DNA of 64,000 bases from Sedimenticola thiotaurini (GCA_007713595.1 VMRY01000003.1:62001-126000); one strand, 5' to 3'. Positions 1 to 9,265 are shown, counted from the first letter of the stretch. Made by a program: numbers and translations. The notes: generated by a model not told the origin, from the sequence alone.

Positions 1-366
1 TACTCATTAATCAACCTTCTTTATTGGATATTTCACTCTCACTAGGGACAGCTTTAGGAAAAAGGGTTATGCTTACCCCAAGGCTGATTATTGTCATAAG
101 ATGATAATTTCCTTAGTAATAGTAATTGTATTCATTCGCACGAACTTTAGTCAGTAGTGACTGAATAGGCAAAGGGCTCCTGAATTAATGACGCTGTAGT
201 ACAAACAGACAAAAGGACCAAAGGTATTATTGAAGGCCCATCCATGCCCCTAAAAACCGGCATGTGAATAGAGGATGTGACACAGGCCTGAAAAAAAGAC
301 CTAAGAACAGCAGTCGGCAATAAAATAGGAGCTATACTCATATTAGGCAACAACAGGTTGAAGAAA
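1..366. other. AT-rich intergenic stretch before the XRE gene
   Basis: No convincing gene was found here. The only reading frame longer than 60 codons runs on the minus strand (147-353) and has no recognisable motif or good ribosome binding site. A weak promoter-like pair, TTGTCA at 91-96 and TAGTAA at 114-119 with 17 bases between, could serve the downstream regulator, but it is not strong enough to call. The left edge of the window cuts the region, so a 3' UTR of an upstream gene may be included. Confidence 0.4.
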
Positions 367-705
367 ATGACTAATGAGAATCCCCAAAACCCCGGGAATC
401 TGGGTCAGCGGATGCGCTTCAGACGCCAAGAGAAAGGATGGACTCAGGAGCAACTCGCTGTACGGGCTGGTACCAATCAGGCCGTAATACAGAAGATTGA
501 AAATGGTAAGAGTCTGCGTCCTAGAAAGATTGATCAGATTGCAGCCGTGCTGGATGTTAATCCCGCTTGGCTGATGTTTGGCGATGAACTGGCCGCATCA
601 ATCCCACCCGATGCCATGGCAATTGCCGAGGCCTGGAACGCCATGCCCGAGCCGCATAAATCAAGAATCCGGCAAGAGATCATGGATCTTTCATCAACCG
701 ACTAA
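367..705 (+). CDS. Small XRE-family DNA-binding regulator
   Basis: This encodes a protein of about 112 residues with one N-terminal helix-turn-helix of the Cro/CI (XRE) type. The segment beginning GQRMRFRRQEKGWTQEQLA and ending in IENGKSLRPRKID has the usual spacing of the five-helix fold. After it come the sequence NPAWLMFGD, common in this family, and a short acidic tail. It should bind DNA as a dimer in the cytoplasm; its target is unknown. An alternative TTG start lies at 358, but ATG at 367 is preferred because AGG sits nine bases upstream. It stands alone, with no toxin, phage or restriction gene beside it, and converges on rlmI. Confidence 0.8.
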   Translation: MTNENPQNPGNLGQRMRFRRQEKGWTQEQLAVRAGTNQAVIQKIENGKSLRPRKIDQIAAVLDVNPAWLMFGDELAASIPPDAMAIAEAWNAMPEPHKSRIRQEIMDLSSTD

Positions 706-711
706 CCAATC

Positions 712-748
712 CACCACCCTTGTGTTGGCATCCGGCGCAAGGGTGGTG
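712..748. terminator. Hairpin between convergent genes
   Basis: CACCACCCTTG at 712-722 pairs perfectly with CAAGGGTGGTG at 738-748, an 11-bp stem with a 15-base loop. It lies between the stops of the XRE gene (705) and rlmI (756), where a shared terminator is expected. Neither side has a proper U-tract, so Rho-independent termination is only a guess; it may protect mRNA 3' ends instead. Confidence 0.4.
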
Positions 749-755
749 AGAAGAA

Positions 756-1952
756 TCAGAAGGTCGGCAGTACCCGGAACGTAAAACACTTCAGATAAGC
801 CGTTTCTGCAATAGCCGGATGAACGGGGTGATCTGGTGCCTGAAAACCGCGTTCCAGCAGTTGCAGTGACCGGTCCGTATGTCGGGCAGCTTGCTGGATC
901 TCATTCAACAACGAGGCTTCACTCATATGGTGTGAGCAGGATGAGGAGATCAGGATGCCATCTTTATTCAGCAACTGCAGCGCCAGCTGGTTGATTCGCC
1001 GATAGGCCAGCGTACCCTCCTTGGTGTCTTTTTTCCGTTTGATAAAGGCAGGCGGATCCACCATCACCACATCAAACCGCTCATTCGCCAAACGCAGTTC
1101 GCGCAATGCATCAAAGGCATCTCCCTGAAGACCAGCAACCGACTCACTCACCCGGTTCTCCTGAGCATTACCATCGACCGCATCCAGGGCTGAACTAGAG
1201 GCATCCACACAGATCACTTCAGTAGCCCCTTTTACTGCGGCCTGCACACCCCAGGCACCAATATAGCTGCAGACATCCAGTACTCGCTTACCCTCAACAT
1301 AGGACAGCATACGTCCACGATTAGCGGCCTGATCAAAGAACCACCCCGTCTTCTGTCCGTCCTGGGACGGCACATTAAACCTGACCCCATGTTCTTCAAC
1401 CTTCAATACGTCAGGCCAAGAGCCGAGTGCCTGTTCCACGTACTGATCTAAACCTTCAAGCTCCCTTGCTGATGAGTCATTACGAAACAGCACACCCTGC
1501 GGCTTCAGCGTCTTCTCAACCGCCGCCAGAATATCGGCCTTCATGCGCTCCATGCCTGCCGTGGTGATCTGAATCACCAGATAATCGCCAAAACGATCAA
1601 TCACCAAACCCGGCAGACCATCACTCTCGCCAAAGACAAGCCGATAGAAGGGTTTCTCGTATAACCGCTCCCGCAGACTCAGAGCGACTTTCAGACGATG
1701 CACGATCAGCGATCCACTGACCGGGTGTTTATGGTCACGACTTACAATGCGCGCACTGATCAATGAATGGGGATTGACATAACCCGTGCCAAGCAATTTG
1801 CCCCTGTCCGTGAAAATCTCTACCAGCTGCCCGGATTCCATACCCTTCAGGGGCGTCGCAACGGTATCGATTTCGTTGCTGTAGATCCAGCAATGACCGG
1901 CGCGTAACCGTCGATCTTCATTTTTTTTCAAGCGTAAGGGGGCAAAAGTCAT
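756..1952 (-). CDS. rlmI: 23S rRNA (cytosine) methyltransferase, RlmI-like
   Basis: This is a SAM-dependent methyltransferase of the RlmI (YccW) family, which in E. coli makes m5C1962 in 23S rRNA. The protein is about 398 residues, close to the 396 of E. coli. An N-terminal PUA-like domain (RAGHCWIYSNEI) is followed by the central GESDGLPGLVIDRFGDYLV segment, the SAM-binding VLDVCSYIGAWGVQA, the catalytic-loop-like VMVDPPAFIK and the cysteine motif SSSCSHHM. The chosen ATG at 1952 begins MTFAPLRLKK and has GGA upstream; longer starts at 1973 and 2018 lack a binding site and would run into the padR promoter. It is transcribed away from padR. Confidence 0.88.
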   Translation of the reverse strand: MTFAPLRLKKNEDRRLRAGHCWIYSNEIDTVATPLKGMESGQLVEIFTDRGKLLGTGYVNPHSLISARIVSRDHKHPVSGSLIVHRLKVALSLRERLYEKPFYRLVFGESDGLPGLVIDRFGDYLVIQITTAGMERMKADILAAVEKTLKPQGVLFRNDSSARELEGLDQYVEQALGSWPDVLKVEEHGVRFNVPSQDGQKTGWFFDQAANRGRMLSYVEGKRVLDVCSYIGAWGVQAAVKGATEVICVDASSSALDAVDGNAQENRVSESVAGLQGDAFDALRELRLANERFDVVMVDPPAFIKRKKDTKEGTLAYRRINQLALQLLNKDGILISSSCSHHMSEASLLNEIQQAARHTDRSLQLLERGFQAPDHPVHPAIAETAYLKCFTFRVLPTF

Positions 1953-2032
1953 GGCTGGAATTCCGGTATTCATGGATGGGTAACAGAGCGAGCGCAAGAT
2001 TAACAGATTTGACAACAAAGTGCCCCTCTATT

Positions 2033-2062
2033 TATATTGGCCCGACATATATTGACCCGATA
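2033..2062. promoter_or_regulatory. Tandem 15-bp repeat upstream of padR, candidate operator
   Basis: Two adjacent 15-base copies, TATATTGGCCCGACA (2033-2047) and TATATTGACCCGATA (2048-2062), differ at two positions and end nine bases before the padR start codon. PadR regulators commonly bind sites in front of their own operons, so this is a candidate autoregulatory operator. The assignment rests on position and repetition only. Confidence 0.45.
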
Positions 2063-2071
2063 TACACTAAA

Positions 2072-2617
2072 ATGAATACCCATCATCTCTGTCTTGGCAT
2101 TCTGAGCCTGGGCGAGGCCAGTGGCTATGAGATCAAGAAGGCCTTTGAAGAGACCTTCTGCCATTTCCAGGCGACCAGCTTTGGCTCAATCTATCCCGCG
2201 CTGGCGAAACTTACCGAGCAAGGTCTGGTCAGTTTTCGGGAGGAGACTCAGGAGAAACGCCCGACCAAAAAAGTCTTTACCATTACCCCGGCGGGTCATG
2301 AGCACTTCTATCAGACCTTGCTCAAATCTGAGCCGGCCGAGCAGTATCGAAGCGATTTTCTGTTTCTAATGATGTTTGCCCATCTGCTCCCACAGGAGCA
2401 TATCAAGACACTCCTGAACAAACAGACTGAAAACTTGGAAATGGAACTGGGCATCCTTGAGCGCATCTTGACTGAATGCCAAACACTGACCCCCGGTATG
2501 CGCTTCACCCTGGAATACGGTGTTACGGGAAACAAGGCCCTACTGAAACTGATGCAACAGCGAAGCCTACAACTGTTAAACGAGATCGACGCGGCAAGGA
2601 GTCCGCAAGAGTCATGA
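2072..2617 (+). CDS. PadR-family transcriptional regulator
   Basis: This encodes a protein of about 181 residues with an N-terminal winged helix of the PadR type (LGILSLGEASGYEIKKAF, then SFGSIYPALAKLTEQGLV). The helical C-terminal half should mediate dimerisation. PadR proteins usually repress a neighbouring efflux or detoxification operon and release DNA on ligand binding. Here the stop codon overlaps the start of an RND adaptor gene (ATGA, 2614-2617), so regulator, adaptor and pump are translationally coupled. ATG 2072 was chosen because earlier in-frame starts lie in the presumed promoter and repeat region. The ligand is unknown. Confidence 0.85.
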   Translation: MNTHHLCLGILSLGEASGYEIKKAFEETFCHFQATSFGSIYPALAKLTEQGLVSFREETQEKRPTKKVFTITPAGHEHFYQTLLKSEPAEQYRSDFLFLMMFAHLLPQEHIKTLLNKQTENLEMELGILERILTECQTLTPGMRFTLEYGVTGNKALLKLMQQRSLQLLNEIDAARSPQES

Positions 2618-3639
2618 TTAAAAGCCATACCAGCAAACAACTGATAGGCGGTCTGCTATTGGCGGCTGCCTCTCTCTCCAGCCACGGCGAAGAGAAGGTC
2701 ACCCAAGTCACAATAGCCAAACTGTCCGATATCACTTTTTTTCAGACCTATAGTGCACCCGCTACGGCCGTAAGCCTCAATAATAGCCGCATCAGCGCCG
2801 AAACCAGCGGCAAAATCCTCACTATCCCCGTCCGGGTTGGCGACACGGTCAAGCAGGGCGATCTGTTGACAGAACTTGATTGCCAGGCGAACAGTTACCG
2901 TGTCACCCGGGCCGAAGCGGGTTTGAAGAGTATCGAGGCCCGAGTCAACCTGGCAAGCCTTCAGATTAAGCGCACTAAATCACTGATTAAGACCAGCAGC
3001 GTCTCAGAGGAGCGACTAAACCAGCAGCAGGCTGACCTGCAGATCGCACTGGCTGACCAAAACGCCCAATACGCCACTCTAGCTGAAGCAAGACTTGATC
3101 AGTCGCGGTGTCGCATCACCGCCCCCTTTGCCGGCATCGTCAGAGAGCGTCTGGCGGGGGAGGGGGAGTGGGTCAATCCCGGCCAGCCAGTGGTTCGGTT
3201 AAGTGATCAACAGCGACTGGAGGTATCCGCCCAAGTCTCGATAGATCTCATCGACAGCCTCAAACAGGCCAATAAAATTGTGCTGGAGACCAACCAGGGC
3301 AACTTCATTGTGGCAATACGTCAGGTTGTCGCCGCCATTGAATCCCAGGGGCGCAATCGTGAAGTACGCTTCCTGTTTACTGATGAGCAGGCACTGCCCG
3401 GTAGCAGTGGCCGGTTGAGCTGGCAATCCACCGCGCCTTCTATCCCGGCCGATATACCGGTACGACGCGGTGGCCAGCTCGGGCTGTTTCTGGCCGACAA
3501 TGGCACAGCCCGCTTTCATCCGCTGAACCATGCACTGGAGGGGCACCCGGTTGAGGTGGATCTGCCTGCTGACACCAAGGTGATCATGGAGGGACGCCAG
3601 GCCCTGAATAACAGCGATCAATATAAGCAGGCCAATTAA
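2614..3639 (+). CDS. RND efflux periplasmic adaptor (membrane fusion protein)
   Basis: This is a protein of about 341 residues with an N-terminal signal sequence (IGGLLLAAASLSSHG). The usual adaptor domains follow: a split lipoyl/barrel-sandwich domain (ISAETSGKILTIPVRVGD, later RITAPFAGIVRERLAGEGE), a coiled-coil hairpin between them, and beta-barrel and membrane-proximal parts. It should link the inner-membrane pump encoded next door to an outer-membrane channel; no TolC-like gene is in the window. ATG 2614 was chosen because it overlaps the padR stop and begins directly before the signal peptide. One base separates it from the pump gene. Confidence 0.88.
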   Translation: MIKSHTSKQLIGGLLLAAASLSSHGEEKVTQVTIAKLSDITFFQTYSAPATAVSLNNSRISAETSGKILTIPVRVGDTVKQGDLLTELDCQANSYRVTRAEAGLKSIEARVNLASLQIKRTKSLIKTSSVSEERLNQQQADLQIALADQNAQYATLAEARLDQSRCRITAPFAGIVRERLAGEGEWVNPGQPVVRLSDQQRLEVSAQVSIDLIDSLKQANKIVLETNQGNFIVAIRQVVAAIESQGRNREVRFLFTDEQALPGSSGRLSWQSTAPSIPADIPVRRGGQLGLFLADNGTARFHPLNHALEGHPVEVDLPADTKVIMEGRQALNNSDQYKQAN

Positions 3640-3640
3640 C

Positions 3641-6600
3641 ATGCTGGGACGCTTTTTCAGTAATCATGTGCTGGCCAACCTGACCTTTGGCCTGGTACTC
3701 GTTGTCGGTTTTTTATCCTATAACCTGATGCCCAGAGAGCAGGACCCGACGATCAATTTCAACTGGATTGATATCACCACCGTACTGCCAGGCGCCGCTG
3801 CGGCCGATGTGGAAAAGCGCGTGACCGAGGTGCTGGAGAAGAAGATCCGCACAATATCTGACATCAAGTTTGTCTCCAGTGTCAGCCGCGAGAGTATCTC
3901 CAGTGTGCTGGTCCGGTTTGAGGACATTAAGCCTGATGTATTCGATAAGCGGGTCGCTGATCTGCGCCGGGAAGTTCAGAATGCGGAGGACGAGCTGCCG
4001 GAAAATGCCAGCACCCCGTTTGTGTTTGAGATCACCACCGCAAACGCCTTTCCCAGTGCCACCCTGGCGGTAGTCGGACAGGCCGATGACGAGAACCTGC
4101 GGCAGCAGGCAGAGAACATCAAGAAAGACCTGGAGCGTATCAAAGGTGTCGACCGCATTCTGGATACCGCCCTGCGTGACCCGGAATTGCAAATCAACTT
4201 CCTGCCGGAAAGACTGGAGAGCGCCGGCATATCACCCGGTCAGCTGGCCGACACCGTAGCCCGTACCTTCCAGGATCTGGCAGCCGGCAGTGCCCGGGTC
4301 AATGATCAGAACTGGCTGGTCAGGATCATTGGTCAGGACAGCGACCCGGCCTTTCTGGCCGCCCTCCCAGTTGCAGGTTCGACCGGCGAGATCCCTCTGG
4401 GCGATCTGGCCGAAGTGGTACGCGCCCGAGAAAAACAGGATGAGATGGTCTTCTATCAGGGCCAACCGGCCGTCATGCTTGCCATCACGAAAAAAGAGAG
4501 CGCCAACACCCTGGAACTGGTCGAGCAGATTACTGACTATATCGAGCAACGCAATCAGTTCAAGGATAAAACGGGCGTAAAGGTGGTTCTGATTGATGAT
4601 CAGACCGAGATTACCCGTAACGCCCTCAATATCATGCAGACCAACGCCCTGCTGGGCCTCATTATGGTGCTGTTTGTTACCTGGCTATTTCTTGGCACCC
4701 GCATCTCTCTGCTCACTACCATCGGTATCCCGTTCATCCTGGCCGGGACCTTTCTGGTACTCAACAGTCTCAACCAGACCCTCAATGTAAGCGTGCTACT
4801 GGGTGTAGTGATCAGCCTCGGTATGCTGGTAGATGATGCCGTGGTAGTCGTAGAGTCCATCTACTATCGCCTGCAGCGCGGCATGGCCGTGTTGCCCGCT
4901 ACGCTGGAGGCACTGCGCGAGGTATTCGCTCCGGTAACCACTGCGGTACTCACCACCATGGCCGCCTTCCTGCCGCTGATGCTGTTGCCCGGTATCCTCG
5001 GTAAATTTATGTTGATTATCCCACTGGTGGTCACCATTGCGCTCTCCATCAGTCTGATTGAGGCCTACTGGATGCTGCCGGCCCATATGCTGGGTGCCAA
5101 TATCAGCTTTAAAAACCCCTCCCGCATGCAGCAGTGGCGCACCCGTACACTGCACTGGATTCGGGTGAAATACACCCTCATGTTGGTACGAGCCCTTCAC
5201 TGGCCCAAGAGCATACTGCTGAGCGTGCTCATCATGTTTATTGGCGCCTTTATTGCCACCGGAAATGGCTTGGTCAAGATCGATTTCTTTGCCACCGATC
5301 CGATCCGTCTGTTCTACGTCAGCCTGGAGATGCCGGCGGGCACGCCTCTGAATGTCACCCGGGATAAAGTGCTGCAAGTAGAGCAGAAGATACGTAACAA
5401 GATCCAGCCCGGTGAGGCACGCAATATCCTCAGCTATGCCGGACAGCTCTTTACCGAGACCGCGCCTTTCTTTGGCGATCACTACGGGCAGGTACTGGTG
5501 GCCTTGAATCCAAAGACCGACGAGCTGCGCAGTGTCGATGAGATGATTGAATCGATGCGCCAGGATGTCCAGTCCACTGCTGGCCCGGACAAGATCTCCT
5601 TTCTACGCCTCTCCGGTGGACCACCGACCTCCAAACCGATCCTGATCAAGGTCCGGGGAGACGACACAGCGATCATCCGTGAGGCGGTGAAAGAGTTGAA
5701 GCAGATCATGCAGAAGGACCCGGCCATTCGAGACATCACCGATGATGACAGCCAGGGGCAGATGGAACTGGCACTTCGGGTCAATCAGGATGCGGCGCGC
5801 CGTGCCGGTATCAGCCCGGCAGAAGTGACCCGCACCCTGCGACTGCTGGTGGATGGTGAGATCGTCAGCAAGATGCAGGACCGAGGGGAAGAGTTGGAGA
5901 TACGGGTACGCGCATTGCCGCACAAACTCGCCACCATTACTGAACTGGGCAACTACACCCTGCCAACTCCCGATGGTGGGCGTATCGCCCTCAAGGAGCT
6001 GGTCAATAGCGAGACCGGCGCAAGCAACAACAGCATCCGCCACTACAACTTCCGCCGCACCATCACGGTAGAGGCCGATCTGGACAAGACACTCACCGAT
6101 ACGGTGACAGCCAATGCGGCGATTGTTGAAGCCTGGGATAAAATCGCCGGGAACTATCCCAGCATTAACCTCGATTTCTCCGGTGAGCTGGATGACATCC
6201 AGGAGAGTCTTGATTCCATTGCGGTGCTGTTCCTGTTTGGTATTGGGCTGATGTACCTGATCCTCGGCACCCAGTTCAAGAGCTACTTCCAACCCCTGAT
6301 GATCCTCGCCACAGTACCCATGGCCTTTACCGGCGTGGTGATCGGACTGGCCATTACCAGCAATCCCCTCAGCCTGTTTACCCTCTATGGCGTGGTGGCA
6401 CTGGCCGGCATTGCGGTCAACGCCGCCATTGTACTGATCTCCGCAGCAAACGAACGGCTGGATCGTGGCATGAGCGTGCTGCACGCCACCCTCTACGCCG
6501 CTCGCCGCCGGGTGATCCCGATCCTGATCACCTCCATGACCACCATCGCCGGCCTCTTCTCCCTGGCCACAGGCCTGGGTGGTTCATCCCTGATGTGGGG

Positions 6601-6751
6601 ACCGGTAGCCACCGCCATCGTCTGGGGGCTTGCCGTCTCAACCGTATTGACTCTGTTTGTGATACCCCTGCTCTACCGCCTCTTTATGGGCAATAGCTGG
6701 GTCTCCCGCAGACGCGTGATATCGGCCCAGAACCACCAATCCAAGCTTTAG
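3641..6751 (+). CDS. RND-family efflux pump, inner-membrane permease
   Basis: This is a 1036-residue AcrB/MexB-superfamily transporter that should exchange protons for a periplasmic or membrane substrate. The first transmembrane helix (LTFGLVLVVGFLSYNLMP), two large periplasmic loops and two groups of membrane helices are visible. The proton-relay aspartate pair lies in GMLVDDAVVVVESIY, near residue 390. The equivalent of the essential lysine region in the second half (VALAGIAVNAAIVL) lacks an obvious lysine, as in some non-hydrophobe RND branches, so substrate class is not assigned. It is the last gene of the padR operon, one base after the adaptor. Confidence 0.9.
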   Translation: MLGRFFSNHVLANLTFGLVLVVGFLSYNLMPREQDPTINFNWIDITTVLPGAAAADVEKRVTEVLEKKIRTISDIKFVSSVSRESISSVLVRFEDIKPDVFDKRVADLRREVQNAEDELPENASTPFVFEITTANAFPSATLAVVGQADDENLRQQAENIKKDLERIKGVDRILDTALRDPELQINFLPERLESAGISPGQLADTVARTFQDLAAGSARVNDQNWLVRIIGQDSDPAFLAALPVAGSTGEIPLGDLAEVVRAREKQDEMVFYQGQPAVMLAITKKESANTLELVEQITDYIEQRNQFKDKTGVKVVLIDDQTEITRNALNIMQTNALLGLIMVLFVTWLFLGTRISLLTTIGIPFILAGTFLVLNSLNQTLNVSVLLGVVISLGMLVDDAVVVVESIYYRLQRGMAVLPATLEALREVFAPVTTAVLTTMAAFLPLMLLPGILGKFMLIIPLVVTIALSISLIEAYWMLPAHMLGANISFKNPSRMQQWRTRTLHWIRVKYTLMLVRALHWPKSILLSVLIMFIGAFIATGNGLVKIDFFATDPIRLFYVSLEMPAGTPLNVTRDKVLQVEQKIRNKIQPGEARNILSYAGQLFTETAPFFGDHYGQVLVALNPKTDELRSVDEMIESMRQDVQSTAGPDKISFLRLSGGPPTSKPILIKVRGDDTAIIREAVKELKQIMQKDPAIRDITDDDSQGQMELALRVNQDAARRAGISPAEVTRTLRLLVDGEIVSKMQDRGEELEIRVRALPHKLATITELGNYTLPTPDGGRIALKELVNSETGASNNSIRHYNFRRTITVEADLDKTLTDTVTANAAIVEAWDKIAGNYPSINLDFSGELDDIQESLDSIAVLFLFGIGLMYLILGTQFKSYFQPLMILATVPMAFTGVVIGLAITSNPLSLFTLYGVVALAGIAVNAAIVLISAANERLDRGMSVLHATLYAARRRVIPILITSMTTIAGLFSLATGLGGSSLMWGPVATAIVWGLAVSTVLTLFVIPLLYRLFMGNSWVSRRRVISAQNHQSKL

Positions 6752-6820
6752 GCTGTGCCTGAAGATCGTATATAATGCGCACCCTTTGATCTGCCCACAG
6801 CCAATAAAATCGGGGCAGAT
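6748..6820 (+). promoter_or_regulatory. Promoter and leader hairpin upstream of the small Cys-tailed gene
   Basis: A perfect -10 hexamer TATAAT lies at 6771-6776, with a weak -35 (TTAGGC, 6748-6753) 17 bases upstream. The predicted leader contains ATCTGCCC (6789-6796) and GGGCAGAT (6813-6820), perfectly complementary 8-base arms with a 16-base loop. There is no U-tract, so this looks like a 5' UTR structure rather than a terminator for the RND pump that ends at 6751. Confidence 0.5.
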
Positions 6821-6855
6821 GCACACTAAAAACTGAACTGACTATACTGCTACTC

Positions 6856-7191
6856 ATGAGCAACCCATTTACCGCCGCCTGGAGTGAGCAGGGCCATCTG
6901 ATCTGTCTTGGGCGCTGGGAGATCAGCTATCAGGGACGCCCCCTGGAGATTCCTCAGCCCAAGGCCGAAGAGGATATGGGCACCTATGGTATCTATTCAT
7001 TTCTCTATCCGGATGATCCCGAATTTGCCGAGGGTCTGAGTGAAGATGACTGGGTACTGGAAAATATCGACTGGCTGAGCGACCTGTTTATCGACAAGGA
7101 TATCCCGATTGATGAACAACATGCCCGCTGGTTCTATCAGGCGGTCAATGGCAGTGACTGGCGCTGCGGCAGCTGTGGTGGCTGTACCTGA
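6856..7191 (+). CDS. Small uncharacterised protein with CxxCxxC tail
   Basis: This encodes 111 residues of unknown function. The protein is acidic and rich in aromatic residues (LGRWEISYQGRPLEIP, DWVLENIDWLSDLFID) and ends in RCGSCGGCT, three cysteines spaced CxxCxxC at the extreme C-terminus. That could bind a metal or form a disulfide, but no known family is recognised. There is no signal peptide or membrane helix. Its stop (7189-7191) directly abuts the start of the MFS gene at 7192, so the two are almost certainly co-translated, and this protein may serve the transporter. It has its own promoter-like sequence and leader hairpin upstream. Confidence 0.7.
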   Translation: MSNPFTAAWSEQGHLICLGRWEISYQGRPLEIPQPKAEEDMGTYGIYSFLYPDDPEFAEGLSEDDWVLENIDWLSDLFIDKDIPIDEQHARWFYQAVNGSDWRCGSCGGCT

Positions 7192-8349
7192 ATGAGTAAG
7201 CACTCACCCCTGCGGCTACAGCTGGTGGTGTTTGCCCTGGTTGCCGCCTCCTTCACCAACATCTATCTGACCCAACCCGTCCTGCCAGTCCTACAGGCCG
7301 AGTTCGCAGCCGACACCCTGCTGGTCTCCTATACAGTGGCCGCGGTGATTCTGGGCATCGCCCTCTCCAATCTACCATTTGGTGTATTGGTCGACCGTTT
7401 GCCCATTCAACCGATCATTCTCACCGGTGGCATTGCCGTCGCATTGGCCGGTCTGATCTGCGCCATTACAGATAATCTTTGGCTATTGATTGGTGCCCGC
7501 TTCCTCCAGGGACTTTTCATTCCAGCGCTGACCACCTGTATCGCCGCCTACCTGGCCAAGAGCCTGCCTATAGAGCGACTCAATGTGGTGATGGGGTCCT
7601 ATGTATCAGCCACGGTTGTAGGTGGCCTTGGCGGGCGTCTGCTGGGGGGCTGGATACACCCGCCTCTGCACTGGCGCTACGCCTTTGTCTCTGCCGCCAT
7701 TCTGATCCTGGCAGCCACTTTCGCTGCGCTCTACGTCCTGCCCAAGCAACCCCGGGAGATGGCTCCAATCAAGGAGCAACCCCGTTTTATCTCACTGTTG
7801 CGCCGTTGGGAGCTGGTGCGGATCTATCTGGCTGCTGCTGGCGGGTTCTTCATCTTTTCATCAATATTCAACTACCTGCCGTTCCGACTGGCAGCGCCCC
7901 CTTTCGCCTTCTCAACCGAGTTGATCACCCTGCTCTACCTGGTTTATGTGATGGGGATCTTTATGGGTCCTCTCTCTGGCAGGATCAGTAACCGCATCGG
8001 CAGCGGCTACACCCTGATCGGCGGCACCTTGCTGCTCGGCATCTCTATTGCGCTGACCCTACTCCCTTCAATTATCGCCATCATTCTCGGCTTGCTGGGG
8101 CTTTGTGCCGGGTTCTTTGCGCTACATGCGGCAGCTGTCGGCTCACTTAATCGACGACTGACCGGTGGCCAGGGCCGCGCCAATGCCCTCTATGTACTGT
8201 TTTACTACGTGGGTGGCTGGGTTGGCATTACGGTTAGCGGTTTTGCCTATACCCAATGGGGCTGGCAGGGGGTGATACTGATCTGCCTGCTTTTGCTGTT
8301 ACTTCCTTTTATGGCTGGAATAGGAGAGCAAAGGGACGCATCCCGCTGA
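7192..8349 (+). CDS. MFS transporter, YnfM/arabinose-efflux-like
   Basis: This is a 385-residue major facilitator with twelve probable membrane helices. The first is LVVFALVAASFTNIYLTQPVLPVL, shortened here to its recognisable core FTNIYLTQPVLPVLQAEF, which resembles the YnfM branch of drug/sugar efflux proteins. A conserved loop GxLVDRL (GVLVDRLPIQP) follows helix 2, and SGRISNRIGSG occupies the equivalent place in the second half. The likely role is proton-driven export; the substrate cannot be read from sequence. It starts on the base after the stop of the preceding cysteine-tailed gene. Confidence 0.85.
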   Translation: MSKHSPLRLQLVVFALVAASFTNIYLTQPVLPVLQAEFAADTLLVSYTVAAVILGIALSNLPFGVLVDRLPIQPIILTGGIAVALAGLICAITDNLWLLIGARFLQGLFIPALTTCIAAYLAKSLPIERLNVVMGSYVSATVVGGLGGRLLGGWIHPPLHWRYAFVSAAILILAATFAALYVLPKQPREMAPIKEQPRFISLLRRWELVRIYLAAAGGFFIFSSIFNYLPFRLAAPPFAFSTELITLLYLVYVMGIFMGPLSGRISNRIGSGYTLIGGTLLLGISIALTLLPSIIAIILGLLGLCAGFFALHAAAVGSLNRRLTGGQGRANALYVLFYYVGGWVGITVSGFAYTQWGWQGVILICLLLLLLPFMAGIGEQRDASR

Positions 8350-8410
8350 TTTCGGTTATATTAGGCGGTCTGAAAAACACCCTTAACCTGTACTGAGAAG
8401 ACCGTAAACC

Positions 8411-9265
8411 GTGAAGCTGAGCCTGAAAGCGTTCCAAAACTGGAAAAACAAGAGCATCACCCTGCTGGGTATGTCCGGCGTGGGCAAGACCCACCTGTCC
8501 AAGATGATGCGTCGTTACAACTGGTTCCACTACTCAGGTGATTACCGTATCGGCACCCGTTATCTGGATGAGTCCATCCTCGACACCATCAAACAGGAGG
8601 CGATGCAGGTACCCTTCCTGCGCGACCTGTTACGCAAGGACTGGATCTACATCCGCAACAACATCAAGGTGGATGACCTGGGACCTGTTCTCTCCTATGT
8701 TGGCAAGCTGGGGAACCCTGAACTGGGCGGCGTGCCCTTGGGTGATTTTCAACAGCGTCAGGCGCAGTATCGCAAGGCCGAGATCAATGCCATGCGGGAT
8801 GTACCGGAGTTCATTCACAAGGCGCGGGATATCTACGGCTATCAACACTTCGTCAATGATGTGGGTGGCAGTCTGTGCGACATGGAAGAGCCCGGGGTTA
8901 TTCAGCTCCTTGCAGAGCACAGCCTGATTCTCTACATCCAGGCTACCGAGGCCGATGAAGAGGCCGAGCTGATCCGGCGTGCCCAGAGTGACCCGAAACC
9001 ACTCTATTTCCGTCCCCAGTTTTTACAACAGCAGCTGCAGGATTACCTCCGCGAGAAGGGGCTCTCCTACGCCGCCGAGATTGATCCAGACGATTTTACC
9101 CGCTGGATATTCCCGCACCTGTTCCGCTCGCGTATACCCCGTTATGAGGCAATAGCGGAGCCACTCGGCTACACCGTCACCTCCTACGAGGTAGACCAGG
9201 TCCGGGACGAAGCGGATTTTCTCGCCCTGCTGGAGCTGGCCATATCACGCAAACAAGATCATTAA
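8411..9265 (+). CDS. P-loop ATPase/kinase-like protein paired with metA
   Basis: This encodes a 284-residue soluble protein with a clear Walker A motif, GMSGVGKT (residues 20-27), near the N-terminus, as in small-molecule kinases such as shikimate kinase. A later segment (YQHFVNDVGGSLCDMEEP) may be the second nucleotide- or substrate-binding loop, and LILYIQATEADEEAELIRRA looks like a lid region. I do not recognise a named family. The gene ends 12 bases before metA, and no other gene lies between the MFS transporter and metA, so a role in methionine or homoserine metabolism is plausible but inferred from context only. Confidence 0.75.
   Translation: MKLSLKAFQNWKNKSITLLGMSGVGKTHLSKMMRRYNWFHYSGDYRIGTRYLDESILDTIKQEAMQVPFLRDLLRKDWIYIRNNIKVDDLGPVLSYVGKLGNPELGGVPLGDFQQRQAQYRKAEINAMRDVPEFIHKARDIYGYQHFVNDVGGSLCDMEEPGVIQLLAEHSLILYIQATEADEEAELIRRAQSDPKPLYFRPQFLQQQLQDYLREKGLSYAAEIDPDDFTRWIFPHLFRSRIPRYEAIAEPLGYTVTSYEVDQVRDEADFLALLELAISRKQDH

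Noticed and set aside
5603-6484. 293-residue minus-strand frame inside the RND pump
   Set aside because: A shadow of the high-GC third-position bias in the real gene, rich in His/Gln/Gly without motifs.
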